From Streptomyces huasconensis (GTDB taxonomy: Bacteria; Actinomycetota; Actinomycetes; Streptomycetales; Streptomycetaceae), in NCBI GenBank assembly GCA_004010275.1, contig RBWT01000060.1, positions 1 to 44,047 on the forward strand: a stretch of 44,047 nucleotides of DNA, written 5' to 3'. Under the pieces are notes generated by a model. It was not told the DNA's origin. It did no database searches and saw only the letters and a program-made list of their open reading frames with translations. Shown here in pieces: positions 23,339-32,846 of the stretch (within the stretch, counting starts at the first letter, position 1; every line of letters begins with the position of its first letter). The position numbers and the translations under genes are program-made.

Positions 23339-25201
23339 ATGTGCGGGATAGCCGGAGTGATCGACTGGGTCCCCGACGCCCGGGACGGCAAGGAGTCCAT
23401 CGCGCGGATGACCGAGGTCATGCTGTGCCGGGGACTCGACGAGCAGGACGTCTGGCGCAACGGCAGGGTTGCGTTCGGCCACACCCGTACCTCCATCATC
23501 GACCCGGCCAACGGTCAGCAGCCGATGACCGTGTCCCACGACGGTCGTGACCTCGCGACGATCTGTTACAACGGCGAGATCTACAACTACCGGGAACTGC
23601 GGGAGGAATTGCGGGGCCTGGGCCACCACTTCCGGACCAACAGCGATACGGAAGTGCTGCTCCACTCCTATCTGGAATGGGGCACCGAATGCGTCCACCG
23701 CCTGCACGGCATCTTCGCCTTCGGCGTCTGGGACGCCCGGTCGGAGGAACTCCTGCTGATCCGCGACCACATGGGCGTCAAGCCGCTCTTCTACGCGCGC
23801 ACGTCGACCGGCCTGCTCTTCGGCTCCGAACCCAAGGTGATGTTCTGTCACCCCGAGCTGGAAGCGACGGTGGACGACAACGGTCTGCGGGAGCTGTTCA
23901 GTCAGGCCAAGACGCCCGGCACCTCGATCTTCAAGAACATCCAGGAGGTGCGGCCCGGCAGCGTCCTGCACGTCAAGGACGGTCGGCTCACCGAGCGCAA
24001 CTACTGGAAGCTGAGCGCCCGCGAGCACCCCCACGACCTCGACGGCACCATCGCCACCGTGCGCGAGATGGTCGGCGGCACCGTCACGGAACAGCTCGTC
24101 GCCGACATCTCCCGGGGCATCCTCGTCTCCGGCGGCATCGACTCCAGCACCATCGCCGCCCTCGCCGCGCCCCGGCTCCGCGAGGAAGGCGAGCCGCCGC
24201 GCGCCTTCGGCATGACCTTCACCGGATACGCGGAGAACTTCCGCCCCGACGAAGTGCGCGCCACCCCCGACATCGCCTACGCCCGTCTGCTCAGCCAACG
24301 CCTCGACCTGGACCTGACGGAGATCGAGCTGAGCCCCGAGGCACTGGCCGACCCCGCCCTGCGCGCCGCCGTGGTGGACCGGCAGGATCAGCCCACTGCC
24401 CTGGGCGACATGGACGCCTCGATGTACCTGCTCTTCCAGCAGGTCAAGCAGCACATCGGCGTGGCGCTGTCGGGCGACACGGCGGACGAGGTCTTCGCCG
24501 GATTCGTCTGGTCGCACAAACCCGAGCTGATGAACGCTCCCACCTTCCCGTGGGTCGCCGTCGGCCAGCTGCACGGCCGTGCCAGCCGCGGCCTTGGCTG
24601 CGGTCTGCTGGACCGTACGCTCCTGGACAAGCTGGACCTGACCGCGTACACGCAGGCCCAGTACGAGGCCACCCTGGCCGAGACTCCGCTCCTGCCCGGC
24701 GACAGCGCCGTACAGCGCCGCATCCGCGAGATCGACTACATGCACATGACCCGCTGGCTGCCGTCCCTGCTCGACCGCGGCGACCGGCTGGCCATGTCCT
24801 GCGGTCTCGAGGTCCGCGTCCCCTACTGCGACCCGGCGCTGGTGGACTACGCGTACAACATCCCTTGGGAGATCAAGAGCTTCGACGGCCGGGAGAAGAG
24901 CCTGCTGCGCGCCGCCTTCCGCGGCGTCGTGCCCGACGAGATCCTCGACCGCCGCAAGAGCCCCTATCCCGTCACGCAGGACGTCCGCTACGCCGAACTC
25001 ATCTGCACTCAGCTGCTGGACGTCCTCTCCGACCCTTCCTCGCCGGTCAGCGCCTTCGCCGACGTCGAAGCCGCCCGCGAAGTCGCGCGCACACCCGAAC
25101 GCCTCGCGTCGGGCGCGGGTGCGTGGGCGGCCCGATCCGACGTGGAGATGCTGCTGAACCTGGACGTGTGGCTGCGGAGCGGGGTGCGGGTGACGTTCTG
25201 A
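23339..25201 (+). CDS. AsnB-type glutamine amidotransferase
   Basis: 620 residues from ATG 23339 with GAAGAGGAG upstream. Cys2 of MCGIAG is the N-terminal nucleophile of the class II glutaminase domain (about 1-210), with YNGEIYNYRELR and SDTEVLLHSYLEWG. The synthetase domain begins near residue 215 and holds the ATP pyrophosphatase loop LVSGGIDSSTIAAL and GDTADEVFAGF. The length and both active sites are intact. In lysolipin, xantholipin, pradimicin and similar clusters, AsnB-like proteins amidate a carboxylate of the polyketide or couple an amino acid. Here it predicts a nitrogen-containing product. Primary asparagine synthesis is less likely given the location. Confidence 0.92.
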   Translation: MCGIAGVIDWVPDARDGKESIARMTEVMLCRGLDEQDVWRNGRVAFGHTRTSIIDPANGQQPMTVSHDGRDLATICYNGEIYNYRELREELRGLGHHFRTNSDTEVLLHSYLEWGTECVHRLHGIFAFGVWDARSEELLLIRDHMGVKPLFYARTSTGLLFGSEPKVMFCHPELEATVDDNGLRELFSQAKTPGTSIFKNIQEVRPGSVLHVKDGRLTERNYWKLSAREHPHDLDGTIATVREMVGGTVTEQLVADISRGILVSGGIDSSTIAALAAPRLREEGEPPRAFGMTFTGYAENFRPDEVRATPDIAYARLLSQRLDLDLTEIELSPEALADPALRAAVVDRQDQPTALGDMDASMYLLFQQVKQHIGVALSGDTADEVFAGFVWSHKPELMNAPTFPWVAVGQLHGRASRGLGCGLLDRTLLDKLDLTAYTQAQYEATLAETPLLPGDSAVQRRIREIDYMHMTRWLPSLLDRGDRLAMSCGLEVRVPYCDPALVDYAYNIPWEIKSFDGREKSLLRAAFRGVVPDEILDRRKSPYPVTQDVRYAELICTQLLDVLSDPSSPVSAFADVEAAREVARTPERLASGAGAWAARSDVEMLLNLDVWLRSGVRVTF

Positions 25202-25242
25202 GCAACCCGGTGCCGGTGAGGACGGGTGCGGAGGAAAAGAAG

Positions 25243-25271
25243 CGCCCCCTGGGGAGAGTTCCCAGGGGGCG
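25243..25271. terminator. Bidirectional terminator between convergent genes
   Basis: CGCCCCCTGGG (25243-25253) and CCCAGGGGGCG (25261-25271) form an 11-bp perfect stem with a 7-nt loop, located between the AsnB-like stop (25201) and the convergent methyltransferase stop (25303). It is preceded by an A-rich stretch, which gives a U-tract on the minus strand. Confidence 0.8.
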
Positions 25272-25302
25272 ACGTGTGTGGGGGAGTGAGGGGTTCGGCC
25301 GG

Positions 25303-26391
25303 TCAGTTCTTGTGGCCGATGATGAGGGTGTCCACCCCCATGGGCTGGATGGCGAGGTCGGTGAAGCCGGCGGCCGCCACCCACGCACGGCATTGGGACG
25401 GGGTGTACTTGCCGCCCTCGGGGACCGTCATCATCATCTGGAGGCTGCCCAGCAGCGGGTTGAGAGCGGTGCGGGCGTCGTCGATCATGACGTCGTAGAC
25501 CAGGACCAGACCTCCGGGAGCGACCGCGTCGTGGGCGCGGCGGAGCAGGTCCTCGCGCTCCTTCATGGAGATGTCGTGCAGGACCCCGCCCAGGAGCACC
25601 ACGTCGGCTCGTGGAAGAGGGCCACCGTCCGCGCTGTGGAAGGCGACCCTGGAGCGGGCCGGATCGGTGGCGAAGTGCTCCTCGAAGGCGGTGGCGACCT
25701 CGGGGCGGTCCACGACGGTACCGGTGAGCCGGGGGAACGCGGTCAGCAGCTGGCGGGCCAGGTCGCCCCGGGAGCCGTCCACGTCGACGAAGGAGTCGTA
25801 ACGTTCCCAGTCGATGGCCTCACGCAGCTCGTCCGCGATCATCGCGTTCATGGAGTCCATGAACGCGATGAAGGCGTGGGCCGCGTTCGGGTCGGCGTAC
25901 GGGTCTCCGCCCGGGCCGTCCTCCTCGCCGGGCCGCTCCGCCAGGCCGCCGGTGCGCAGGAGACGCACCAGTTCCGGGGCAGGGCCCGCGGTGACATAGG
26001 CGCCGATGAACTCCGGTGCCCCCGCGTTGAGATGGAGCCGCGCGGCAGCGGTGGCACGGTACCCGTCGGGGCCGCGTACGAGCAGGCCCATGGCGGTGAG
26101 CGCGTCGAGGAAGTCGGGGAGCGGGCGGGGGTGCAGACCAAGGCGTCGCTGGATGTCCTCGGTGCCGGCCGGGGCCTCGGCGAGCGCGCCGAAGACGTTC
26201 AGTTCGACCGCGGCGGCGAACACCTGGGCCGCGGTCCCGGCGGCGACCGCGTCCAGGACGGGGACCAGGCCGGCTCCTACGTTGTCCGCCAGTCGGTCCG
26301 ACGGGGGCGAGAACGTGCGCGTCGTCCTCGTCGGTTGCGCCGGTTGCGTGGGTTGTGTCGTCTGCGTCGGCTTTGCGTCCGTCTTCGCCAT
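25303..26391 (-). CDS. SAM-dependent O-methyltransferase 3
   Basis: 362 residues from ATG 26391. A Thr/Gln/Pro-rich leader (about 30 residues) precedes the dimerisation domain (AAQVFAAAVELNVFGALAEA, LGLHPRPLPDFLDALTAMGL). Motif I is SFVDVDGSRGDLARQLL, and the catalytic region is GGVLHDISMKEREDLLRRAH. Motif I has DVDGSRG where DVGGGxG is common, a variant also seen in some aromatic O-methyltransferases. It is transcribed divergently from the aminotransferase operon across 239 bp that hold SARP-like repeats. Confidence 0.88.
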   Translation of the reverse strand: MAKTDAKPTQTTQPTQPAQPTRTTRTFSPPSDRLADNVGAGLVPVLDAVAAGTAAQVFAAAVELNVFGALAEAPAGTEDIQRRLGLHPRPLPDFLDALTAMGLLVRGPDGYRATAAARLHLNAGAPEFIGAYVTAGPAPELVRLLRTGGLAERPGEEDGPGGDPYADPNAAHAFIAFMDSMNAMIADELREAIDWERYDSFVDVDGSRGDLARQLLTAFPRLTGTVVDRPEVATAFEEHFATDPARSRVAFHSADGGPLPRADVVLLGGVLHDISMKEREDLLRRAHDAVAPGGLVLVYDVMIDDARTALNPLLGSLQMMMTVPEGGKYTPSQCRAWVAAAGFTDLAIQPMGVDTLIIGHKN

Positions 26392-26522
26392 CGGCGGGTC
26401 CCTTCGTGGGTGGGGTCCCGCGCAGCATGCGCAGGAAGGCTCAAGGAGCGGACGGGCGCTGCTTGACCGGGCGTGGAGCGCCCCGGTGGACGGCAGCCGT
26501 ACGCGGGCGGATTGGGGATTAC

Positions 26523-26540
26523 TCGAAGAGGCGTCGAGAG
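26523..26540 (+). promoter_or_regulatory. SARP-type heptamer direct repeat
   Basis: TCGAAGA (26523-26529) and TCGAGAG (26534-26540) are direct repeats with an 11-bp period, the spacing and TCGA-core composition described for ActII-ORF4/DnrI-type SARP sites. It lies about 90 bp upstream of the aminotransferase ATG, in the divergent interval with methyltransferase 3. A further TCGAGCC occurs at 26592. A clear -10 at the ideal distance was not found. Confidence 0.45.
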
Positions 26541-26630
26541 GGGCGGGAAACCATCGGGCCGGTGCGGCGGTGTCCGCCGCTCGGCGGCTGATCGAGCCGG
26601 TTTCCGAGGAAGTCGACCTAGGAGAGCATC

Positions 26631-27851
26631 ATGACCCGCACGCCCGTTTCCCCTCCCGACGCCTTCGCCGGGGCGGCCGAGCGCCAAGGGGGCGATCTGC
26701 GGCATCTGCCCTCTGGCCGTGACCTGCTCGACCTGGGCACCTGCGTCAATCGCTACGGGCCGCCCCCCGCGGTGGAGAAGGTGCTGGCGGACGTGGACGC
26801 CCGGGCCCTGCGGACCCATCCGTACGACGCCTCGGAGCAGTTCACCGCCGCCTATGCCCGCTATCTGGACGTCGCGCCCGATGACCTTCTGGTGGGTCGG
26901 GGCATCACCGAATTTCTCACGGTCCTCGCGCAGGTGTGCGCGCCGGAGGACAGCGTGGTGATCACTCCGGATTACACGGACACCATTCGGTTGTTCCCTC
27001 GGCATCTCGGCCCGGGAGACGGTGCGGGCGCCGGGCCCGGAACAGGCCGGAACGACGTCGTGCGCGACTCCGTGCGCGGGCGCACGGAGCGAGTGGCGGC
27101 GGCCATGCGCGAGCGCCGGTTCGTGGTGCTGTCCAATCCCAATAACCCGCTCGGGCTCTACATTCCCCGGAGCGACCTGGTGCGGATCTGCCGGGCCAAC
27201 CCCGAGGCGACACTGATCGTGGACGAGGCGTACGCCGACTTCATGGCCGACGCCACGCTGTCCATGACGCGGTGCGGTCTGGACAACGTCGTGGTGCTCC
27301 AGTCGCCGAACAAGCTGTTCGGCATCGCGGGGGTGCGCACCGGCGCTCTGTGGACACGCAACGACGCGCTGCGCGAGGCCGTGCGGCGGCGGCTGCCGAA
27401 CTGGCCGCTGTCCTACCTCGACGCGGCCGTGGCCACCGCCGCCCTCGGCGAACGGTCCTGGGCCGCGGAGACCCGCACCCGGCTGCTGGACGCCGGGCGG
27501 CGGATGGAGGGGCTGCTGTGCGAGCGCTTCGGTGACGCGGTGGTCACCGGCGCGCCCGTCCACTTCCGCTTCGTCCACACCGATGACGCGCAGCAGGCGC
27601 ACGAGGTGTACGAGCGGTTGGCCGAAGCGGGCGTCGTGGTCCGGATCTTCTCGGGAACCAGCCCCGGGCGGGCGCCCGGGCTCCGGATCGTCGCGCCCAC
27701 CGATCACGAGATGAGCCGGGTGGCGGACGCGCTGTCCCGGCTCCCGGAACATCTGCCCGAGCGGCCTGCGGGCAGCCCCGCCCGGACCCGTCCGATCCCG
27801 GCACCGTACGCCGAAGCCCCCGTCCCGTCAGAGACCAGCCGAGTGAGGTAA
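26631..27851 (+). CDS. HisC-like PLP aminotransferase (fold type I)
   Basis: 406 residues from ATG 26631 with TAGGAGAG upstream. Features of histidinol-phosphate-type aminotransferases are present: LDLGTCVNRYGPP, VVLSNPNNPLG for the Asn-Pro motif, LIVDEAYADFM for the cofactor Asp, the Schiff-base Lys in SPNKLFGIAGVRTGAL, and RIVAPTDHEM at the end. A Gly-rich insert lies around residues 128-145. It forms an operon with FAD monooxygenase 2 (4-bp gap) and the P450 (overlap), so it is part of the tailoring set rather than histidine biosynthesis. It may transfer an amino group to a polyketide-derived ketone or aldehyde, or make an amino acid for AsnB-mediated coupling. Confidence 0.88.
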   Translation: MTRTPVSPPDAFAGAAERQGGDLRHLPSGRDLLDLGTCVNRYGPPPAVEKVLADVDARALRTHPYDASEQFTAAYARYLDVAPDDLLVGRGITEFLTVLAQVCAPEDSVVITPDYTDTIRLFPRHLGPGDGAGAGPGTGRNDVVRDSVRGRTERVAAAMRERRFVVLSNPNNPLGLYIPRSDLVRICRANPEATLIVDEAYADFMADATLSMTRCGLDNVVVLQSPNKLFGIAGVRTGALWTRNDALREAVRRRLPNWPLSYLDAAVATAALGERSWAAETRTRLLDAGRRMEGLLCERFGDAVVTGAPVHFRFVHTDDAQQAHEVYERLAEAGVVVRIFSGTSPGRAPGLRIVAPTDHEMSRVADALSRLPEHLPERPAGSPARTRPIPAPYAEAPVPSETSRVR

Positions 27852-27855
27852 CTCC

Positions 27856-29507
27856 ATGACTGCAACAGGCACGTCCGTATACAGCCCTGTGCTGGTCGTC
27901 GGCGGTGGGATCGTCGGTCTGTCCATGTCGCTGTTCCTGTCCCAGCGGGGCATCGCGAATGTCCTGGTGGAGCGGCACGCGACCACCAGCACCCACCCCC
28001 GCGCCCGCGGTGTGAACGTCCGCTCCATGGAGATCCTGCGCGCCGCCGGCCTGGAGGAATCGATCCGCGCCACGGAATCCGCGCGGGCGCTCTCCGCCAA
28101 TCACGGCATCGTGGCCGCGCACGACCTGGCCGGCGAGGAATTCCGCCGGATGAACGGCGCGCATACCGCCGACCCCCGGCTCCAGGCCTGGAGCGATCTC
28201 AGCCCCACGTCCTGGGCGCTGTGCGACCAGGACGAACTGGAGCCGCTGCTCGCCGACCGCGCCCGTGAGCTGGGCTCCCGGCTGCTCTTCGGCCATGAAC
28301 TCACGGCGCTCGAGGACGGTGTGGCCACCGTCGTGATGTGCGTGCCGGGACGGAATTCCGGATGGCCTTCACGTACGTCGTCGCGGCCGATGGTGCACAC
28401 AGCCCGCTGCGCAAGGCCCGTGACATTCCATTCGAAGGGCCGGGCACCTTGGCGCACTTCGCCAACATCTACTTCCACGCCGACCTCACCGAGCCGCTGC
28501 GCGCCCGCCGCTTCGTGATGTGTTACCTCAGACAACAGGATTTCCAGGGCGCCCTGCTGCCCATCGACAACCACCGTCGCTGGCTGCTGCACGTACCCAT
28601 CGGGCCCGACTGGGAGGCGGAACGGCACCGCTTCGAACCGGGCGCGTGCGCCGAGATGGTCCGCAAGGCCACGGGCGTGCCCGGACTCGACGTCGACATC
28701 CGCGGCGTGCTGCCCTGGGAGTCCGCCGGGCGGGTGGCCGCGCGCTGGCGGGACGGCTCGCTGTTCCTGGTCGGCGACGCGGCCCATGTCATGCCGCCCA
28801 CCGGGGCGTTCGGCTCCAACACCGGCATCCAGGACGCCCACAACCTCGCCTGGAAGCTGGCCGCCGTACTGCGCGGCGAAGCCGGCCCCGGCCTGTTGGA
28901 CACGTACGAGGCCGAGCGGCGCCCGGTGAGCGTGGCCACCGTGGAACAGGCCGTACTGCGCTCCAAGGACCGGGGCCGCAAGGGCGGGGACAGCGGCCCG
29001 CCGGCGGGACTGGCCGACGACGCGGCGGTGATGCTGGGGTACCGGTACGCGACCGCCGCGCGGGACACCGGTGACGCGGGCGGAGGTGATCCCACGTCAG
29101 CGGAGGCTGCTGACGGTGCGACCTTCCTGCCCGCCGACCACTGGTCCGGCTCGCCCGGTACGCGCGCCCCGCACGTACCCCTGCCCGGCGGCCGGTCGCT
29201 GCTGGACCGCTACGGCACCGAATTCGTCCTGGTGACCAGCGATGCCCGCTGGATGCGCGCCGTCACGGAGGCATGCGGCGACGGAGCCCGGCTGCGGGCA
29301 TGCCATCTGCCGTCCGGCGATGAACCGGCCAAGAAGTTCCAGGCGCAGTACGGAGTGGGGGACGACGGGGCCGTACTGATCCGCCCGGACGGGTTCGTGG
29401 GATGGCGCTGGACGGGCACCCCGGCCGGACGGCCCGCCGCAGAGCTGTCCGCGGCCCTGGCCCGTCTCACGTACCGGGAATCCTCTCCGCAGGGAGAACG
29501 CGCATGA
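27856..29507 (+). CDS. FAD-dependent monooxygenase 2, frame-broken by a 1-nt deletion
   Basis: The ATG at 27856 opens a class A flavin monooxygenase: VLVVGGGIVGLSMSLFLSQR at the N-terminus, then HPRARGVNVRSMEILRAAG and ALCDQDELEPLL. One base is missing near 28336. The frame resumes with GTEFRMAFTYVVAADGAHSP, LFLVGDAAHVMPPTGAFGSN and IQDAHNLAWKLAAVLRGEAG, ending with a thioredoxin-like C-terminal domain to the stop at 29505. The repaired length is about 550 residues. This is the PheA/TetX/anhydrotetracycline-oxygenase-like group that hydroxylates polyketide rings. It overlaps the P450 gene by ATGA. Confidence 0.88.
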
Positions 29508-30738
29508 CCTCCACCGAGCCGGCACACGTCGACGAACCACCGCTGCGCTTCCCCCTGCCCAGCCCCGACCCCTCCGCCCCGCCCCCGGATCTGGCCCGCT
29601 GCTCGCCGGCTGCCCGGTGGCTCCGGTGCTGCTGCCGTCCGGTGACCGCGCCTGGCTCGTCACCACGTACGCCGACAACCTGAAGGTGTTCGGCGACGGC
29701 CGGTTCAGCCGGGCGGCAGCTGCCGCCAAGGGCGCCCCACGGGCCCGTAACATCCCGCTCGACCCCAACTCCCTCACCACCATGGACCCTCCCGAGCACT
29801 CCCGGCTGCGCCGGGCCCTCAGCGGCGCCTTCTCACCGCGGCGCCTCGACGTGCTGCGGGACCGCATCGGTGCCGTCACCCGCGCTCTGCTGGACGAGGC
29901 CATGGCACACCGGCCCGCCGACCTGGTCGCGGGCCTGGCGCAACCGCTGCCGCTGATCGTGATCTGCGAGTTGCTGGGGGTGCCCGCGGAGGAACGCGAC
30001 CGGTTCCGGGAGTGGACCGAGGCATACCTGACGCTGAGCCCGGAGCACGCCAGCCGGTCCACCGAGGCGGCCCGGCAGCTCGACACCTACTTCGCGGCCC
30101 TGGTGGAGCGGCGCAGGCGGCAGCCGTCCGACGACGTGTTCGGCGCGCTGGTCGCGGCCCACGGGGACGGACGGCTCAGCCACGCCGAGCTGTGCACCTT
30201 CGCCACCACCTTGCTGGTCGCCGGGTACGAGACCGTCGCCGCGCAGATCGCCGGCTCGCTGCACGTCCTGCTCACCTACGGCAGCGAACACCCCGAGGCC
30301 TGGGTGGACCTGTATACGGGCGACCGGCTGCGCGACCCTGTCGTCGAAGAACTGCTGCGCTTCGTCCCCATCGCCATGACCGGGGGAACTCTGCGGGTCG
30401 CCACGGAGGACGTGGAACTCTCGGGCACGGTGGTCCGGGCGGGTGAGGCGGTGCTGCCGTCCACCACGTCCGCCAACCGCGACCCGGCGGTGTACGAACA
30501 CCCGGACCTCTTCGACCCGTACCGCTTCGAGGTGGGCCGGGGTGCCTCACACCTCGCCTTCGGGCACGGGCCGCACCGCTGTATGGGCGCCCATCTGGCC
30601 CGCATACAGATCGGCGTGGCGCTCGGCACCCTGCTGCGCCGCTGCCCGACGCTGCGCCCGGCCGTGCCCCTCGACGAACTGGAGTGGAACACCGCGAAGC
30701 CGATCCGCTCTCCCAAGTCCCTGCCCGTCACCTGGTAG
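29504..30738 (+). CDS. Cytochrome P450, frame-broken by a 1-nt deletion near the N-terminus
   Basis: ATG 29504 overlaps the monooxygenase stop, with GCAGGGAGA upstream. About 33 codons in, near 29601 (a CGCTGCTC run), one C is missing. The frame resumes as LLPSGDRAWLVTTYADNLKV. The rest is a normal bacterial CYP of about 411 residues: MDPPEHSRLRRALSGAFSP, I-helix LLVAGYETVAAQI with an acidic-Thr pair shifted to Glu-Thr, K-helix ELLR, and heme loop FGHGPHRCMGAHLAR with the Cys ligand. In xantholipin-type pathways P450s form methylenedioxy bridges or hydroxylate. Which applies here cannot be read from sequence. Confidence 0.9.
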
Positions 30739-30814
30739 CGGAGGCGCCGGGACCGGCGCGGCGCCGCCGAGATGGCACCGGGCCCGCCGGGACGCCGAGG
30801 TCGTCGTCGTCCGC

Positions 30815-32307
30815 TCACACCCCGAGCTTGCGTGTGAGCGGGCGGCGGACCAGCAGCAGGATCACGCCGATGAGCTGGGCCACGCGCCGACCGAGAGGAA
30901 GTAGGCGGCGCCGGGGGCCTGTTCACCGGAGACCTTGAGGGCGTTGCCGCCGAGGCCGCCGCCGAGGGCGCCCGCGAGCCAGAACAGGGCGACCATCTGG
31001 CTGACGAAGGCGGCCGGGGCGATGGCGGTGGTGGCGCTCATGCCGACCGGCCCGAACGACACCTCGCCGCAGGCAAGGAGCAGGAAGGAGGCCACCAGCC
31101 AGAGCGGTGAGACCGGCTCGCCGCTGTGCGCACCCAGCAGCGCAGCCGCCGCGAGCACCAGGTAGGCGGCGCCGGTGCAGCCCATGCCGACGGCGAACTT
31201 GACGGCCGTGTCCAGACGTTCGCCGGCCCGCTGCCACATCCGGGCGAAGAACGGGGCGGTGAGCAGCACGAACAGGGGGATGGTGGACTGGAACCAGCTC
31301 GCGGGGATGGTGAAGCCGAGCACGTCGCGGTCGGTGGAGTCCTTCGCGAAGAGCGCGAAGACGGAGCCGCCCTGAAGGAACAGGCCCCAAAAGACGGCGG
31401 AGACGAGGAAGAGCCAGATGTACGTCTTGACCCGGCTGCGTTCGGCCGCCGTCAGGAGCGGATTGCGGATGACCCGCCAGAACGCGCCCACGGGGGCCAC
31501 CACACAGAGCAGCCCGACCAGGGCCATCACATGGCCGACCTCGAAGGTGCCGAAGGCGGCGTCCACGCCGTAGCCGACGGCGACCAGACCCGCGGCGGCC
31601 CCGCTCCAGCGCAGCACGGTGGCCCGCTGGGCGGGATCGGCCGCGCGCTCGGGCACCTTGCCGGTGGCGCCGAAGTGGCGGGCGCCGCGGACGTACTGGA
31701 TGAGGCCGAGCGCCATGCCGAGCGCGGCGAGTCCGAAGCCGAGGTGCCAGTTGACGCTCTCGCCCACGGTTCCCACGACGAGTGGTGCGATCAGGGCGCT
31801 GACCTGGACACTCATGTAGAAGACGGCGAAGCCGGCGTCTCGGCCCGAGCGGTCCTCGGGGGCGTAGAAGGTGCTCAGCAGGTTGGCCATGTTGGGCTTG
31901 AGCAGCCCGGTGCCGAGGGCGACGAGCAGCAGCCCCGGATAGAAGGAGACCTCCGAGGGCACGGCCAGGGTGAGATGCCCGAGCCCGATGACGACGCCGC
32001 CGTACAGGATGGCACGGTGCGGGCCGAACAGCCGGTCACCGAGCCAGCCCCCGGGTACGGAGGCGAGGAACGCGGCGGCCATGTAGCTGCCGAAGAGCAG
32101 TGCGGCATCGTCGTCGGAGAGGCCGAGCCCGCCCTCGGCCACGGGCTCGCTCGCGTAGAGCACGAGGATCGCGGACATCCCGTAGAAGCTGAAGCGCTCC
32201 CAGACGTCCGTCCCGAACAAGGTGATGAACCAGCGGGGGCGGCCCAGGATGCCGGTCTCTGCGGGCTGTTCGTCGCGAGGACCCCGGGTGACGGGCGTGG
32301 CTGTCAT
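30815..32307 (-). CDS. POT/PTR-family major facilitator, C-terminal frame break
   Basis: The ATG at 32307 (MTATPVTRG) begins a POT-family protein with RPRWFITLFGTDVWERFSFY, the typical first-helix ExxERF-like motif, LGTGLLKPNMANLLSTFY, and about 14 hydrophobic segments. Near 30883 one base is missing. The literal frame stops at 30862, but the shifted frame continues with a last helix (AQLIGVILLLV) and basic tail to a stop at 30815, giving about 497 residues. POT members are proton-coupled peptide carriers. In antibiotic clusters they may act in product export, but the substrate is unknown. It shares orientation with the ACP and thioesterase genes. Confidence 0.87.
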
Positions 32308-32448
32308 GGGCGTGCACCTCTCTGTTCGAGCCCGGTCTCCGACGCACCGTCGGCCCCAGGCTCTCCGGAAGACCCGGCACAAGCACTCTGGCCGCGTGCC
32401 GCCCAGGCCGGAGCGAGGGGGCAGCGGCCAGGTTCGGCGCGGAGTCGG

Positions 32449-32718
32449 TCAACGGAGGGAACCCGCTTGGGGGGCCGCGTTGATGACGGCCAGGAGCTGG
32501 CGCGGGGTCTCGGCCTCGGCGACGGCGTCGTCGTCGAGCACGATGCCGTACTTGCGGCTGATCAGAGCGGTCAGCTGGAGCAGTGCCAGGGAGTCGTAGC
32601 CGAACTCCATGAAGGACATGTCCAGGGCCTGTTCGCCCTCCATGGACGTCCCGTCGTCGGGGGCACCGATGCTCTCGTGGCAGAGTTCACTGAGGTCGCT
32701 CAGGGTGATGTCACTCAT
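32449..32718 (-). CDS. Acyl carrier protein of the type II PKS (detached)
   Basis: 89 residues from ATG 32718 with AAAGGACC upstream. Ser43 in EFGYDSLALLQ is the phosphopantetheine attachment site. The preceding SFMEFGYDS and the following LTALISRKYGIVLDDDAV match aromatic PKS ACPs. It is the only ACP found in the window, and no ACP lies after KS-beta, so it is inferred to carry the growing chain for the KS/CLF at 8197-10667, about 22 kb away on the other strand. It lies between a type II thioesterase and a POT transporter. Confidence 0.9.
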   Translation of the reverse strand: MSDITLSDLSELCHESIGAPDDGTSMEGEQALDMSFMEFGYDSLALLQLTALISRKYGIVLDDDAVAEAETPRQLLAVINAAPQAGSLR

Positions 32719-32846
32719 GACGGTCCTTTCGATGGGTGGTGGGGGTTGGGTGCTGGTCTGCTGGTGTGCGCTTCACCGGTACCGACGTCGATGCGTTGTC
32801 CGAGAAGGTCGTCGAGCCCGAGCCCGAGCCCGACTCCGCAGTCGTC

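Noticed and set aside
23300..25393. A 697-codon minus-strand open frame opposite the AsnB-like gene
   Set aside because: The plus strand encodes a complete AsnB with both active sites. The minus frame is a shadow.
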